Source: Lachnospiraceae bacterium (GTDB lineage Bacteria; Bacillota; Clostridia; Lachnospirales; Lachnospiraceae). Taken from it: DNA of 64,000 nt. Positions 54,405 to 63,404 of this stretch are shown here, in pieces; position 1 is the first letter of the stretch; every line of letters begins with the position of its first letter. A model generated the notes under the pieces. That model had not been told where the DNA came from. It did not search any database and was given only the letters and a program-made list of their open reading frames with translations. The DNA is taken from contig SVFH01000004.1 of the NCBI GenBank assembly GCA_015056945.1, positions 62,001 to 126,000 of the forward strand, in the 5' to 3' direction. Both the position numbers and the translations under genes were made by a program.

Positions 54405-57314
54405 ATGGCAAAATACGAATGTAAGGTGTGTGGTTACATCTATAACGAACAGCAGGCGGGAAGACCGTTTGAAGAACTGACGGAGTGTCCTATTTGCAAT
54501 GAAGATAAGTCTAATTTCAAAATGCTTGAAGAAGAGGAAGTATTCTTTGAATGGGCAGACGGAGATGATGATAACATTATTGATGTAGAAGTCCGCCCGA
54601 TTGAGGATGACGAACCGGTAGTTGAGAATGCGGTTGCACAGGAAATGGTTGCAGATACTGATGCTGAGGAAATGCCGGCATCCATAGAGGAGGCTTCAGC
54701 AGTAGAAGCACCTGCCGTGAATGAGGAACCGGCTGTTGAAGAAACACCTGTTGTAAATGAAGAACCGGTTGTTGAAGAAACACCGGCATTCAAAGAGGGT
54801 GCTGTTGCAGAAGAAGCACCTGCGGCAAACGAGGAACCGCTTGTTGAAGAGGCACCTGTTGTAAATGAAGAACCGGTTGTTGAAGAAGCACCGGTTGTTG
54901 AAGAAGCACCGGCATTCAAAGAGGATGCTGTTGCAGAAGAAGCACCGGTTGCAAAAGAAGAGCCTGTTGTTACCGAAACACCTACACTTAATGTTGTAAA
55001 AGAAGATGCGGAAACAGAGACAATCAATCCGGCAGCAGCATTGATGAAAGATCTTGAAACCGCGAAAGACATTAATACAGAATATGTTGTGGAAAGACGC
55101 CAGGAATTCTGGTCTCCGTTTGGCGGAACCAAAACAGAAAAAGCGGATAAAGAAGAAGCACCTGTTAAGAAGGCATGGAGTATTGAGAATGCATATGCTT
55201 CCGTGGAACGCGTACTTGATTTAAACGGCAATGAAGTAAAGCCGGAAGTGAAAGAGATAACAGAAGAACTTGCAGATAATGTAGTGAAGGAAGTTAATAC
55301 AGAAGAAAAGGTAGCCGAAGAGATTACAGAAGATACGGTGACCGAAGAAATTGAAGAAACAGAGACGAAAGAAGTTACTGCACAAGCCCAAGAGAAAGTT
55401 TTCGAGGCAGAGAATTTAGAAGATAAAGCAGAGGATATGCCGATTCTTACTACAACAGAGGGCTATCTTGATGATGATACGGAAGAGAAGAAAGAGGATG
55501 CAGCGCCTGCGTTTAAACCGTTATGGCAGGGCGGAATGGAAGAACTTCCCCGTGTGGCAGAACCCCTTGAAGCAAAAGCAGAGAATGTTTTCAAGGTAGA
55601 GAATCCTGTAACAGAAGTTGTTGCAGAAGAAGCATCTAAAGCAGAGGAAGCACCTGCAACAGAAACAGTTGTTGAAGAAGCAGTAGCAGAAGAAACACCT
55701 GTAGCAGAAACAGTTGTTGAAGAAGTTACAGAAGAAGCAGTTGCGGAAGAAACTGTTGAAGAAGCAGCAGAGGAAGCAGTTGCAGAAGAAGCTGTTGGTG
55801 AAGCAGCAGAAGAAGCAGTTGCAGAAGAAACTGTTGGTGAAGCGGCAGAAGAAGCAGTTGCAGAAGAAACTACTAAAGATGTAGTGGCAGAGGATGCCGT
55901 TAAAGAGGCTGTAGCAGAGGAAACAGAAGCAAAAGAAACTACTGAAGAAGCAGTGGCAGAGGATGCCGTTGAAGAGGCTGTAGCAGAGGAGGCTGAAGCA
56001 GAAGAAGCTACTGAAGAAACACCTGCAGAAGAAGATAAGGTTGCAGATGTTGTTCCTGTTTTTGTCGCTCCGCCTGAAGCAGTAGAAAAGCTTAAATTGA
56101 ATGAAGAATTCTTTGAAGATATTGTTACGGAATTGCCGGAAGATGAATTGATTATTACACCTGACGGAACAGAACCGTTACCGATTCCGGAAGAAGTTCC
56201 CGTAGAAGAAGTTATCGAAGAACCGGTTGAAGAGGTCGTTGAAGATAAATTCAGCTTTGGAGATCTTGATGATGTGGAAGAATCCAATTCCAATGAAGTA
56301 GAAGAGATTTATATTGAGACAGTAGAGGATCCGGATAAGAAATGGACATTTAATAACAGCATGTCCAATACTTTGAAAGGCCAGGAAAGCAATGCGAAAC
56401 GCTATGAGTTCATTGCCAAAGAGTTGGGTGAAAACGTAGTTGTTGAGGAAAAGGCTGAAGAAGTTCAGGAAGAGATTATTGAAGAAGCTCCTGTAGAAGA
56501 AACCATTGAAGAAACAGCAGAAACAGTTGAAGAGGCAGTGGTTGAGGTTAAGCCGGCAGCAGTGGTTCCTAATACATGCAAGGCTGTAGCCGAAGGAAAC
56601 GGTCTTGAAGATATTATGATTCTTCCGGCACAGCTTAGTCCGATGCCGTTAGATGAGAAAGCAGTGATTGAAACCGCTACCGTAATCGGTCTTGGTGCAG
56701 AACGTCCTTTGGTACTCGAACAGCCCGTCATTAAGAGCAATGTAAAGAATGTAGTTGAGTATGCACCGAATAACGGATTGACTAGTGAAGATTTCCAGGC
56801 AGCAGACGTGATTGAGATTATTGTTGGCCGTGGAGAAGGTATTGAGAAGACAATCAGTTCCAAAGAAGATTTACGTCAGGCTGTTGCATTCTTAAGACTT
56901 GAATCTGACGGATGCCCGATTGGAATTAAACTTGCAGCAGGAAGAATTGAAAGAGACTTGGAGTTCTGCGTATTTGCAAAACCTGATTTCGTTGTATTGA
57001 ACAAGTTTAATGTTGTTCCTCTTCCTTATGCATTGTATCGTGCAAAGAAATATCTGAATACCGTTCAGTCGGATTTGGATCTTATGATTGAAGTGAAAGA
57101 TGTTGCAGATGCTGATGAAGCTGCAAAGATTATTGCAATGGGTGCAGATGTTATCGTACTGAAAGATTCTGACAAGGATTTGGATGCATTGAATGAACAG
57201 CTTAAGAAGATTGCAAGAGAAACAGGTAACTACGAAGTAAGCGATTTGAATGTTCAGGATTTGTGTACAACCAATCGTGACATTGCGCAGTATACGGATA
57301 TTTGTCATGTATAA
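54405..57314 (+). CDS. Rubredoxin head, long acidic repeat linker, decayed glutamate-synthase-like domain
   Basis: 969 residues, three parts. Residues 1-45 are a rubredoxin-type Fe site with C6-x2-C9 and C28-x2-C31. Residues about 46-722 are very acidic low-complexity sequence rich in E, A, V, with 13- and 23-residue repeats. Residues 723-969 resemble the FMN domain of glutamate synthase: GLEDIMILPAQLSPMPL, DVIEIIVGRGEG, SKEDLRQAVAFLR, CPIGIKLAAGRIERDLEF, YALYRAKKYL. The stretch that should carry the SFGALS and GEGG loops (between about 770 and 800) is deleted and the cluster motif CHTGxCPxGI is replaced by LCTTNRDIAQYTDIC. Amidotransfer activity is therefore unlikely. No signal peptide. Overlaps the next gene by 8 bases. 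Confidence 0.8.
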   Translation: MAKYECKVCGYIYNEQQAGRPFEELTECPICNEDKSNFKMLEEEEVFFEWADGDDDNIIDVEVRPIEDDEPVVENAVAQEMVADTDAEEMPASIEEASAVEAPAVNEEPAVEETPVVNEEPVVEETPAFKEGAVAEEAPAANEEPLVEEAPVVNEEPVVEEAPVVEEAPAFKEDAVAEEAPVAKEEPVVTETPTLNVVKEDAETETINPAAALMKDLETAKDINTEYVVERRQEFWSPFGGTKTEKADKEEAPVKKAWSIENAYASVERVLDLNGNEVKPEVKEITEELADNVVKEVNTEEKVAEEITEDTVTEEIEETETKEVTAQAQEKVFEAENLEDKAEDMPILTTTEGYLDDDTEEKKEDAAPAFKPLWQGGMEELPRVAEPLEAKAENVFKVENPVTEVVAEEASKAEEAPATETVVEEAVAEETPVAETVVEEVTEEAVAEETVEEAAEEAVAEEAVGEAAEEAVAEETVGEAAEEAVAEETTKDVVAEDAVKEAVAEETEAKETTEEAVAEDAVEEAVAEEAEAEEATEETPAEEDKVADVVPVFVAPPEAVEKLKLNEEFFEDIVTELPEDELIITPDGTEPLPIPEEVPVEEVIEEPVEEVVEDKFSFGDLDDVEESNSNEVEEIYIETVEDPDKKWTFNNSMSNTLKGQESNAKRYEFIAKELGENVVVEEKAEEVQEEIIEEAPVEETIEETAETVEEAVVEVKPAAVVPNTCKAVAEGNGLEDIMILPAQLSPMPLDEKAVIETATVIGLGAERPLVLEQPVIKSNVKNVVEYAPNNGLTSEDFQAADVIEIIVGRGEGIEKTISSKEDLRQAVAFLRLESDGCPIGIKLAAGRIERDLEFCVFAKPDFVVLNKFNVVPLPYALYRAKKYLNTVQSDLDLMIEVKDVADADEAAKIIAMGADVIVLKDSDKDLDALNEQLKKIARETGNYEVSDLNVQDLCTTNRDIAQYTDICHV
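54700..56040 (+). repeat. In-frame tandem repeats of the acidic linker
   Basis: Two blocks: 54700-54985 with two long units built on EEPVVEE-PAFKE-AVAEEAP, and about 55640-56040 with a 39-bp unit (EEAVAEETVGEAA) about three times and a 69-bp unit (TTxxxVAEDAVxEAVAEExEAxE) twice. Copies are near-identical at DNA level, so length probably varies between strains. Confidence 0.8.
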
Positions 57315-58182
57315 ATCCGTAAATCAATATCTGAAAGAAAAGTTTGGATGTAAAGTATATAAAATAGCATTAAGTTCAGGATGCACCTGCCCCAATCGTG
57401 ATGGTACGATTGGGGTGGGTGGTTGTATTTTTTGCAGTAATCAGGGATCCGGAGATTTCGCACAGGAGAACAGTCTTCCTATTCGCGAGCAAATTCGAAA
57501 AGGAAAAGAGTTGGTTGCAGCAAAAAATAGAAACGGTAAATATATTGCATATTTCCAGTCTTTTACCAATACATATGCATCGGTGGAAGAACTTGAACCG
57601 AAGTTTCGTGAGGCAATTGATGATGAGGAAGTGGTAATTCTTTCTATTGCCACGCGTCCGGACTGTATTTCCGATGAGATGTTGCTTCTTTTATCTGAAT
57701 TGAACCGGATAAAACCTGTCTGGATTGAGCTTGGGTTTCAAACCATGCATGAACATACGGCGCGCTACATACGGCGCGGTTATGAAAGAGCGGTTTATGA
57801 CGATGCAGTAAATCGTTTGAAGGCATGTGGTATAGAGGTGATTGTTCATGTCATTCTCGGACTGCCGGGAGAAAGTAAAGAAGAGATGCTTGCGACGGTT
57901 AAGTATGTGGCGGATTCCGGTGTAAACGGTATTAAACTGCAGCTTTTACATGTGTTGCGCGGAACAGATTTGGCTTGCGAATATGAAGCGGGCAAATTTG
58001 AAGTGCTTACACTTGATGCGTATTTGGATATTTTAAGAGATGCGTTGCAACTTTTACCGCCCGGTATGATAGTGCATCGGTTGACCGGCGACGGAAATAA
58101 AAAAGAGTTGATTGCGCCGATGTGGTCGGCGGATAAGAAACGTGTGCTAAATGAAATCAATAAAATGGTGTTGAAAAAATGA
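57307..58182 (+). CDS. Radical SAM protein, YhcC/TIGR01212 family
   Basis: A 291-residue radical SAM enzyme. The cluster motif is the extended form of this family: GCTCPNRDGTIGVGGCIFC, with Cys26/Cys28 and the Cys40-x2-Cys43 pair. FQSFTNTYASVEELEPKFREAI, WIELGFQTMHEHTARYIRRG and VHVILGLPGESKEEM follow, as in YhcC proteins, whose reaction is not established. I start at ATG 57307, overlapping the previous stop by 8 bases; the upstream frame from 57250 lies inside that gene. Its stop overlaps the thiamine pyrophosphokinase start, so the genes are co-translated. Confidence 0.88.
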   Translation: MYKSVNQYLKEKFGCKVYKIALSSGCTCPNRDGTIGVGGCIFCSNQGSGDFAQENSLPIREQIRKGKELVAAKNRNGKYIAYFQSFTNTYASVEELEPKFREAIDDEEVVILSIATRPDCISDEMLLLLSELNRIKPVWIELGFQTMHEHTARYIRRGYERAVYDDAVNRLKACGIEVIVHVILGLPGESKEEMLATVKYVADSGVNGIKLQLLHVLRGTDLACEYEAGKFEVLTLDAYLDILRDALQLLPPGMIVHRLTGDGNKKELIAPMWSADKKRVLNEINKMVLKK

Positions 58183-58871
58183 TGAAAAACAGATGTTTCA
58201 TTGTGGGGGCCGGCGAGTTTGCAAAGAAATGTTTTGCCCCGGAAGAAAATGATTACATGATTGCAGCAGACGGAGGTTATGCATATCTGAAGCAGATGGG
58301 AATAAAACCTAATCTTGTGGTAGGAGATTTTGACTCGCTGGGATATGAGCCGGAGCATGAAAATGTCGTGCGGCATCCTGTCATGAAAGACGATACGGAC
58401 CTTGCACTTGCTTGTGAAATGGCAATGGAGAAAGGATATGAGACGTTATATATTTATGGTGCAACCGGCGGTCGCCTTGATCATACGCTGGCTGCAATTC
58501 AGCTGCTTGCCCGATTAGCGGGGAAAGGTATCTCTGCTTTTTTATTCGGAGACGGATATGTGATGACGGCAATTGCGGCGGGCACGTCATCTTTTCAAAG
58601 CGGACGCGCGGTGCTGGAATTTGAAGCCGGATACCGGGGAGGAATTTCGGTTTTTTCAAATACAACTATTTCAAAGGGTGTGTATGAACAAGGTTTATTG
58701 TATACACTTTGTGACGCAGAGCTTAATTCGGATGTGGCTTTGGGTGTGAGCAATTCTTTTACAAAAGAAATGGCTAAAATCAGCGTTGCAGATGGTACGC
58801 TGATTATCATGTGGTACGGCAATGAAGAAAAAACACTTCCGGTTCATCGGAGGGAAATGGAGAATAAATAG
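58179..58871 (+). CDS. thiN: Thiamine pyrophosphokinase
   Basis: A 230-residue enzyme that makes thiamine diphosphate from thiamine and ATP. Signature segments: AADGGYAYLKQMGIKPNLVVGDFDSLG, MKDDTDLALACEMAMEKG (metal-binding acidic pair) and YGATGGRLDHTLAAIQLL, then a C-terminal beta-sandwich (GGISVFSNTTISKGVYEQGLLYTL). Length and order are normal. Start ATG 58179 overlaps the upstream stop (ATGATG). No TPP riboswitch is seen. The symbol follows the bacterial yloS/thiN usage. Confidence 0.93.
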   Translation: MMKNRCFIVGAGEFAKKCFAPEENDYMIAADGGYAYLKQMGIKPNLVVGDFDSLGYEPEHENVVRHPVMKDDTDLALACEMAMEKGYETLYIYGATGGRLDHTLAAIQLLARLAGKGISAFLFGDGYVMTAIAAGTSSFQSGRAVLEFEAGYRGGISVFSNTTISKGVYEQGLLYTLCDAELNSDVALGVSNSFTKEMAKISVADGTLIIMWYGNEEKTLPVHRREMENK

Positions 58872-59129
58872 ATGCAAACCAGAGTTGCGGTGATGGGAAT
58901 CATTGTAGAAAACACGGATTCTGTTGATGCGTTGAATCATATTTTGCATGAATATGGACACTATATCATAGGCAGAATGGGTTTGCCGTATCGCGAACGA
59001 AATATTAATATTGTGAGTATTGCTGTTGATGCGCCTCAGGATATTATTTCCGCGCTTGCGGGAAAGATAGGAAATTTGTCCGGCGTAAGCGTTAAGACAG
59101 CATATTCGAATGTGGGGAACAATGAATAA
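58872..59129 (+). CDS. TM1266-family putative regulator of the [FeFe]-hydrogenase system
   Basis: An 85-residue ACT-like protein: TRVAVMGIIVENTDSVDALNHILHEYGHYIIGRMGLPYRERNINIVSIAVDAPQDIISALAGKIGNLSGVSVKTAYS matches the TM1266 group, a small ferredoxin-fold family repeatedly found beside hydrogenase maturation genes and suspected to sense a ligand. It begins immediately after the thiN stop and overlaps hydE by 8 bases, supporting a shared function with the maturases. Confidence 0.9.
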   Translation: MQTRVAVMGIIVENTDSVDALNHILHEYGHYIIGRMGLPYRERNINIVSIAVDAPQDIISALAGKIGNLSGVSVKTAYSNVGNNE

Positions 59130-60180
59130 AAGAATTGAAGAAGCATTGGCGAGTCTTTGTGCTACGCATACTTTGCCGGAAGAAGAATATCTGTATTTGT
59201 TACAACATAACGATGAAGAAAGCCGCGCTCTTGCTGCGGAATATGCAAGGACGGTCAGAGAGAGGTTTTACGGTAAAGATGTTTATATCAGAGGCTTAAT
59301 AGAAATCTCAAATTATTGCAAAAATGACTGTCTCTACTGCGGAATCAGACGCAGCAATAAGGATTGCTTCAGATACCGTCTTACGCAAGAGGAGATTTTG
59401 GAATGTTGCGAAATCGGATATCCGTTAGGGTTTCGGACTTTTGTATTACAGGGCGGTGAGGATGCATATTATACGGATGAGAGACTTGAAGTTCTTGTGC
59501 GTGAGATTAAGAAGCGCTTCCCTGAATGCGCGGTAACACTTTCTCTCGGAGAGCGTAGCCGTGGCAGTTATGAGAGGCTTTACGCGGCCGGTGCCGACCG
59601 TTATCTTTTGCGTCATGAGACAGCGACAAAAACGCATTATGAGAAATTGCATCCGGCAGAAATGTCTCATGAAAACAGGCTGCGGTGTTTAAATGATTTG
59701 AAAGAAATCGGATATCAGACAGGTTGCGGTTTTATGGTGGGTTCTCCGTATCAGACGAAGGAACATCTGGCAAAGGAACTGAAGTTTATCGAAGCATTTC
59801 GCCCTCAGATGTGCGGAATCGGTCCTTTTATTTCACATCATGCAACGCCTTTTTCGGCATTCGAGAACGGAAGTTATGAGGATACGCTTTATCTGCTTTC
59901 GTTAATACGCCTGATTCATCCTACGGTTTTATTACCGGCAACGACGGCACTTGGTACAATCAGACCGGATGGGAGAGAGGCAGGAATTCTGGCAGGAGCA
60001 AATGTTGTGATGCCGAATCTCTCGCCACAGAATGTGCGTCATAATTATGAGATATACGATAATAAAATAAATACCGGCGCAGAGGCGGCCGATGGTCTTG
60101 CGGATTTGAAGGTGCGCATGGAAAAGATTGGCTACTGTGTCGTTGAAAAAAGAGGAGATATTTGCACAGGAGAACTGTGA
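59122..60180 (+). CDS. hydE: [FeFe]-hydrogenase H-cluster maturase HydE (radical SAM)
   Basis: A 352-residue radical SAM enzyme of H-cluster assembly, thought to act on the HydG-derived Fe(CO)2(CN)cysteine synthon on the way to the azadithiolate-bridged diiron unit. The SAM cluster motif is C66-x3-C70-x2-C73 (YCKNDCLYCGIRR). Other HydE features: GFRTFVLQGGEDAYY, RYLLRHETATKTHYEKLHP, TGCGFMVGSPYQT, GPFISHHATPF, and LPATTALGTIRPDGRE. ATG 59122 overlaps the upstream gene; the frame extends to 59110 without a better start. Confidence 0.95.
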   Translation: MNKRIEEALASLCATHTLPEEEYLYLLQHNDEESRALAAEYARTVRERFYGKDVYIRGLIEISNYCKNDCLYCGIRRSNKDCFRYRLTQEEILECCEIGYPLGFRTFVLQGGEDAYYTDERLEVLVREIKKRFPECAVTLSLGERSRGSYERLYAAGADRYLLRHETATKTHYEKLHPAEMSHENRLRCLNDLKEIGYQTGCGFMVGSPYQTKEHLAKELKFIEAFRPQMCGIGPFISHHATPFSAFENGSYEDTLYLLSLIRLIHPTVLLPATTALGTIRPDGREAGILAGANVVMPNLSPQNVRHNYEIYDNKINTGAEAADGLADLKVRMEKIGYCVVEKRGDICTGEL

Positions 60181-60235
60181 AAAATATAATCTAACCGGAA
60201 AGAGAAATCTGACCGAAAAGAAAGGAAAGAGAAAA

Positions 60236-61684
60236 ATGGCAATTTATAATCCAAAATCATTGAAAGCAGATGAATTCATTAATCATGAAGAGATTCTTGC
60301 GACACTCGAATATGCAGAGGCGAATAAGAATAACATAGCCCTGATTGATGAGATTTTAGAGAAAGCGCGTCCGAAGAAGAATGGAAACGGGCTGATATGC
60401 GGGGGCTTGACGCACAGAGAAGCATCGGTTTTGCTTGCATGTGATATTCCGGAAAAGAATGAGGAGATTTATCGGATTGCAGAAGAAATCAAGCTTGCAT
60501 TTTACGGCAACCGTATTGTTATGTTTGCACCGCTTTATCTTTCTAACTATTGTGTAAACGGTTGCGTTTACTGTCCGTATCATTACAAGAATAAGCATAT
60601 TACCCGCAAGAAGCTTACGCAGGAAGAAGTGCGTGCTGAAGTAATTGCGTTACAGGATATGGGACATAAAAGACTGGCGATTGAAGCCGGAGAAGATCCG
60701 GTAAATAATCCGCTGGAGTATATTTTAGAGTGTATTAAAACAATTTACAGCATTAAACATAAAAACGGTGCCATTCGCCGTGTGAATGTTAATATTGCGG
60801 CAACTACCGTGGAAAATTACCGCAAATTGAAAGAGGCCGGAATCGGAACATATATCCTGTTCCAGGAAACGTACCATAAGGAAAGTTATTTGGAACTTCA
60901 TCCGACAGGACCGAAGCATGATTATGATTATCATACTGAGGCGATGGACCGTGCGATGGAAGGCGGTATTGATGATGTAGGTCTTGGTGTTTTATTCGGA
61001 CTTGAAAAGTACCGTTATGAATTTGCAGGACTCATTATGCATGCGGAGCATTTAGAGGCAGTTCATGGTGTCGGACCGCATACAATCAGTGTGCCGAGAA
61101 TTAAGCGTGCAGATGATATTGATCCGGATGTTTTTGATAATTCCATTCCGGATGAAATGTTTGAAAAGATTATTGCATGTATCCGACTTGCCGTTCCTTA
61201 TACAGGTATGATTATTTCCACAAGAGAAAACGAAGAAGTGCGTGGTCGTGCATTAAGACTTGGTATTTCTCAAATCAGTGGCGGTTCCCGTACTTCTGTA
61301 GGAGGATATACGGAAGAAGAACGTCCGCATGATTCTGAACAGTTTGATGTTTCGGACCAGAGAACGCTCGATGAGGTGGTGAAATGGTTAATGGAAAAAG
61401 GACATATTCCTTCTTTCTGTACAGCATGTTACCGTGAGGGAAGAACCGGAGACCGTTTCATGGCACTTTGCAAGAACGGCCAGATTCTGAATTGTTGTCA
61501 TCCCAATGCGCTTATGACTTTGACAGAGTATCTGACGGATTACGCTTCGGAAGAAACCAAAAAGATTGGTTATGAGCTGGTAGAGAATGAATTACAAAAA
61601 ATACCCGGAGAGAAAATCAAAAAGATTGCAACAGAGAATATTAAGGCAATCAAAGAATCCAACGGAAGAGATTTCCGTTTCTGA
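60236..61684 (+). CDS. hydG: [FeFe]-hydrogenase H-cluster maturase HydG (tyrosine lyase)
   Basis: A 482-residue radical SAM enzyme that cleaves tyrosine to give the CO and CN ligands of the H-cluster. The N-terminal SAM cluster motif is C106-x3-C110-x2-C113 (YCVNGCVYCPYH); the C-terminal auxiliary cluster motif FCTACYREGRTG ... NCCHPNALMTLTEYL is intact, as are GHKRLAIEAGEDP, ILFQETYHKESY and ISGGSRTSVGGY. I start at ATG 60236 after GAAAGGAAAGAG; the open frame from 60128 overlaps hydE and adds 36 unrelated residues. Confidence 0.96.
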   Translation: MAIYNPKSLKADEFINHEEILATLEYAEANKNNIALIDEILEKARPKKNGNGLICGGLTHREASVLLACDIPEKNEEIYRIAEEIKLAFYGNRIVMFAPLYLSNYCVNGCVYCPYHYKNKHITRKKLTQEEVRAEVIALQDMGHKRLAIEAGEDPVNNPLEYILECIKTIYSIKHKNGAIRRVNVNIAATTVENYRKLKEAGIGTYILFQETYHKESYLELHPTGPKHDYDYHTEAMDRAMEGGIDDVGLGVLFGLEKYRYEFAGLIMHAEHLEAVHGVGPHTISVPRIKRADDIDPDVFDNSIPDEMFEKIIACIRLAVPYTGMIISTRENEEVRGRALRLGISQISGGSRTSVGGYTEEERPHDSEQFDVSDQRTLDEVVKWLMEKGHIPSFCTACYREGRTGDRFMALCKNGQILNCCHPNALMTLTEYLTDYASEETKKIGYELVENELQKIPGEKIKKIATENIKAIKESNGRDFRF

Positions 61685-61713
61685 TGCAGAGACGGTAGAA
61701 ACGGAGGAGACGG

Positions 61714-62934
61714 ATGGGATTAAATGAAACAATATCTGCCGAACGTGTTCAAATTGGTTTTTTCGGCAAAAGAAATGCAGGGAAATCCAGCGTAGTGAAT
61801 GCGATAGCAGGGCAGGAGGTTGCGCTTGTTTCAGATACACTCGGAACAACAACTGACCCTGTGCGTAAGGCGATGGAACTTTTACCTCTTGGACCAGTTG
61901 TTTTAATTGATACTGCAGGACTTGATGATGAAGGAGAGCTTGGCTTACAGCGTGTTCGCAAAACGAAACGGGTGATGGAGCAAATAGATGTTGCAATTGT
62001 GGTGACTGACAGTGTTGCATCAGATGTTGCGGATGAACTTGAATTGTGTCGAGAATTTGCATCGAAGAAGATTCCCTGTATTCTGGTTTTTAACAAGAGT
62101 GATTTGCAAATTAAAGATATTGAGCCGATAAAAGAAGCATTGCAGATAAAAGACGATGCACCTTTTGAGATTATATGCGTGAGTGCTGCGACGGGAGAAG
62201 GCATTAATGCGTTGAAAGAAATCATTGCCGCATTCGGAACTAAGTGTGAGCAGGCCAAACGTCTGGTAGCGGATTTATTAGAGCCCGGTGATCATGTGGT
62301 GCTCGTTGTACCGATTGATGAATCGGCACCGAAAGGACGCTTGATTCTTCCGCAACAGCAAACTATCAGAGATGTACTTGATGCGGGTGCTTATTGTAGT
62401 GTTGTGAAACCGGAAGATTTACCGGGTGCGCTTGGTGGAATGAAGAAAGAACCGCGGCTTGTGATAACGGATTCTCAGGCTTTTCATGAAGTAAATGCAA
62501 TGGTGCCGCCACAGATTCCTCTGACTTCCTTTTCGATTCTGATGGCGCGATATAAAGGAACGCTTTATCCGGCAATGGAAGGCGCAGATGTTCTTGCAAA
62601 GATTCAGGACGGAGACAGAATTCTTATTTCGGAAGGATGTACACACCACAGACAGTGCGGAGATATCGGAACGGTTAAATTGCCGAATTTAATCCGCAAA
62701 TTTAGCGGTAGCAAACCGAAATTTGATTTTTCATCAGGCATGGATTTCCCGGAAGATGTTTCCCGGTATCGACTGGTGATTCACTGCGGCGCATGTACAC
62801 TGAATGAGAAAGAAATGGCCAGGCGCTCGCAACTTTGCAAGGAGCAGAATGTGCCGATGACAAATTTCGGAATTGCGATTGCGAAGATGAATGGGATTCT
62901 GGAACGCAGTACATGCGTTTTGATGAAAAAATGA
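61714..62934 (+). CDS. hydF: [FeFe]-hydrogenase H-cluster maturation GTPase HydF
   Basis: A 406-residue scaffold GTPase that carries the diiron precursor and delivers it to HydA. G1 is GKRNAGKSS (about residues 18-26), G3 DTAGLDDEGELG, G4 NKSD. The cluster-binding C-terminus has the CxHx(46-53)HCxxC pattern: CTHHRQCGD and later IHCGACTLN. Normal length. It follows hydG after 29 bases with GGAGGAGA as ribosome site and ends the operon. No hydrogenase structural gene lies in the window. Confidence 0.96.
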   Translation: MGLNETISAERVQIGFFGKRNAGKSSVVNAIAGQEVALVSDTLGTTTDPVRKAMELLPLGPVVLIDTAGLDDEGELGLQRVRKTKRVMEQIDVAIVVTDSVASDVADELELCREFASKKIPCILVFNKSDLQIKDIEPIKEALQIKDDAPFEIICVSAATGEGINALKEIIAAFGTKCEQAKRLVADLLEPGDHVVLVVPIDESAPKGRLILPQQQTIRDVLDAGAYCSVVKPEDLPGALGGMKKEPRLVITDSQAFHEVNAMVPPQIPLTSFSILMARYKGTLYPAMEGADVLAKIQDGDRILISEGCTHHRQCGDIGTVKLPNLIRKFSGSKPKFDFSSGMDFPEDVSRYRLVIHCGACTLNEKEMARRSQLCKEQNVPMTNFGIAIAKMNGILERSTCVLMKK

Positions 62935-63019
62935 AAAAATAAAGATTGTTTTTTGAACGATAGTATGATAATTTAATATTGTTGAAAAAGTAATTTACTT
63001 AAATATGGAGGAATGAAAA

Positions 63020-63355
63020 ATGGACGGAAACAATTTGAATAATGAATTTGGCGGCAATTACACAGATGCTTATGCAGAACCGGCACAGCAGTCTCAGGGT
63101 AATGGTTTGGCAATTGCTTCTTTGGTATTGGGTATTTTAGGTGTTACCTGTATGTACGGTGCAATTCTTCCTCAGGTTCTTGCGATTATATTTGGTAACA
63201 TGGCAAAGAAGAGAGGACAGAGCAAAGGTATGGCAGGCTGGGGATTCTGGCTTGGAATCGTTGGATTGGTATTATCCATTATTGGTGTTGTAATTATTGT
63301 TGCGATTTATGGAGCAGCATTTGTTGCATACTTTAGCGCAGCAGGCGCATATTAA
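63020..63355 (+). CDS. DUF4190-type small membrane protein
   Basis: A 111-residue protein with a polar N-terminus rich in N, Q and G and two hydrophobic segments (about residues 28-52 and 72-104). GLAIASLVLGILGVTCMYGAILPQVLAIIFGNMAKKRGQSKGMAGWGFWLGIVGLVLSIIGVV is the DUF4190 pattern; function unknown. Ribosome site GGAGGA. It is separated from hydF by 85 bases and has its own strong terminator. Confidence 0.8.
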   Translation: MDGNNLNNEFGGNYTDAYAEPAQQSQGNGLAIASLVLGILGVTCMYGAILPQVLAIIFGNMAKKRGQSKGMAGWGFWLGIVGLVLSIIGVVIIVAIYGAAFVAYFSAAGAY

Positions 63356-63365
63356 TAAAAATTTA

Positions 63366-63404
63366 AAAAAGCTTGCGTATCATTGTGATATGCAAGCTTT
63401 TTTT
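63366..63404 (+). terminator. Intrinsic terminator after the DUF4190 gene
   Basis: A 17-bp stem (63366-63382 with 63386-63402, one G-T pair) with loop TTG and a T-run. Its U-tract merges with the third palindromic element. Confidence 0.9.

Noticed and set aside
55463-56293. Long antisense open frames (also 54440-55231) opposite the acidic linker, encoding Ser/Thr-rich protein
   Set aside because: They arise because GAA/GCA codon repeats lack stops on the reverse strand; no ribosome site, no recognisable domain, and the sense frame has rubredoxin and GltS ends.
58100-58180. TPP riboswitch before thiN
   Set aside because: thiN starts inside the upstream stop codon, and no thi-box-like sequence is present there.
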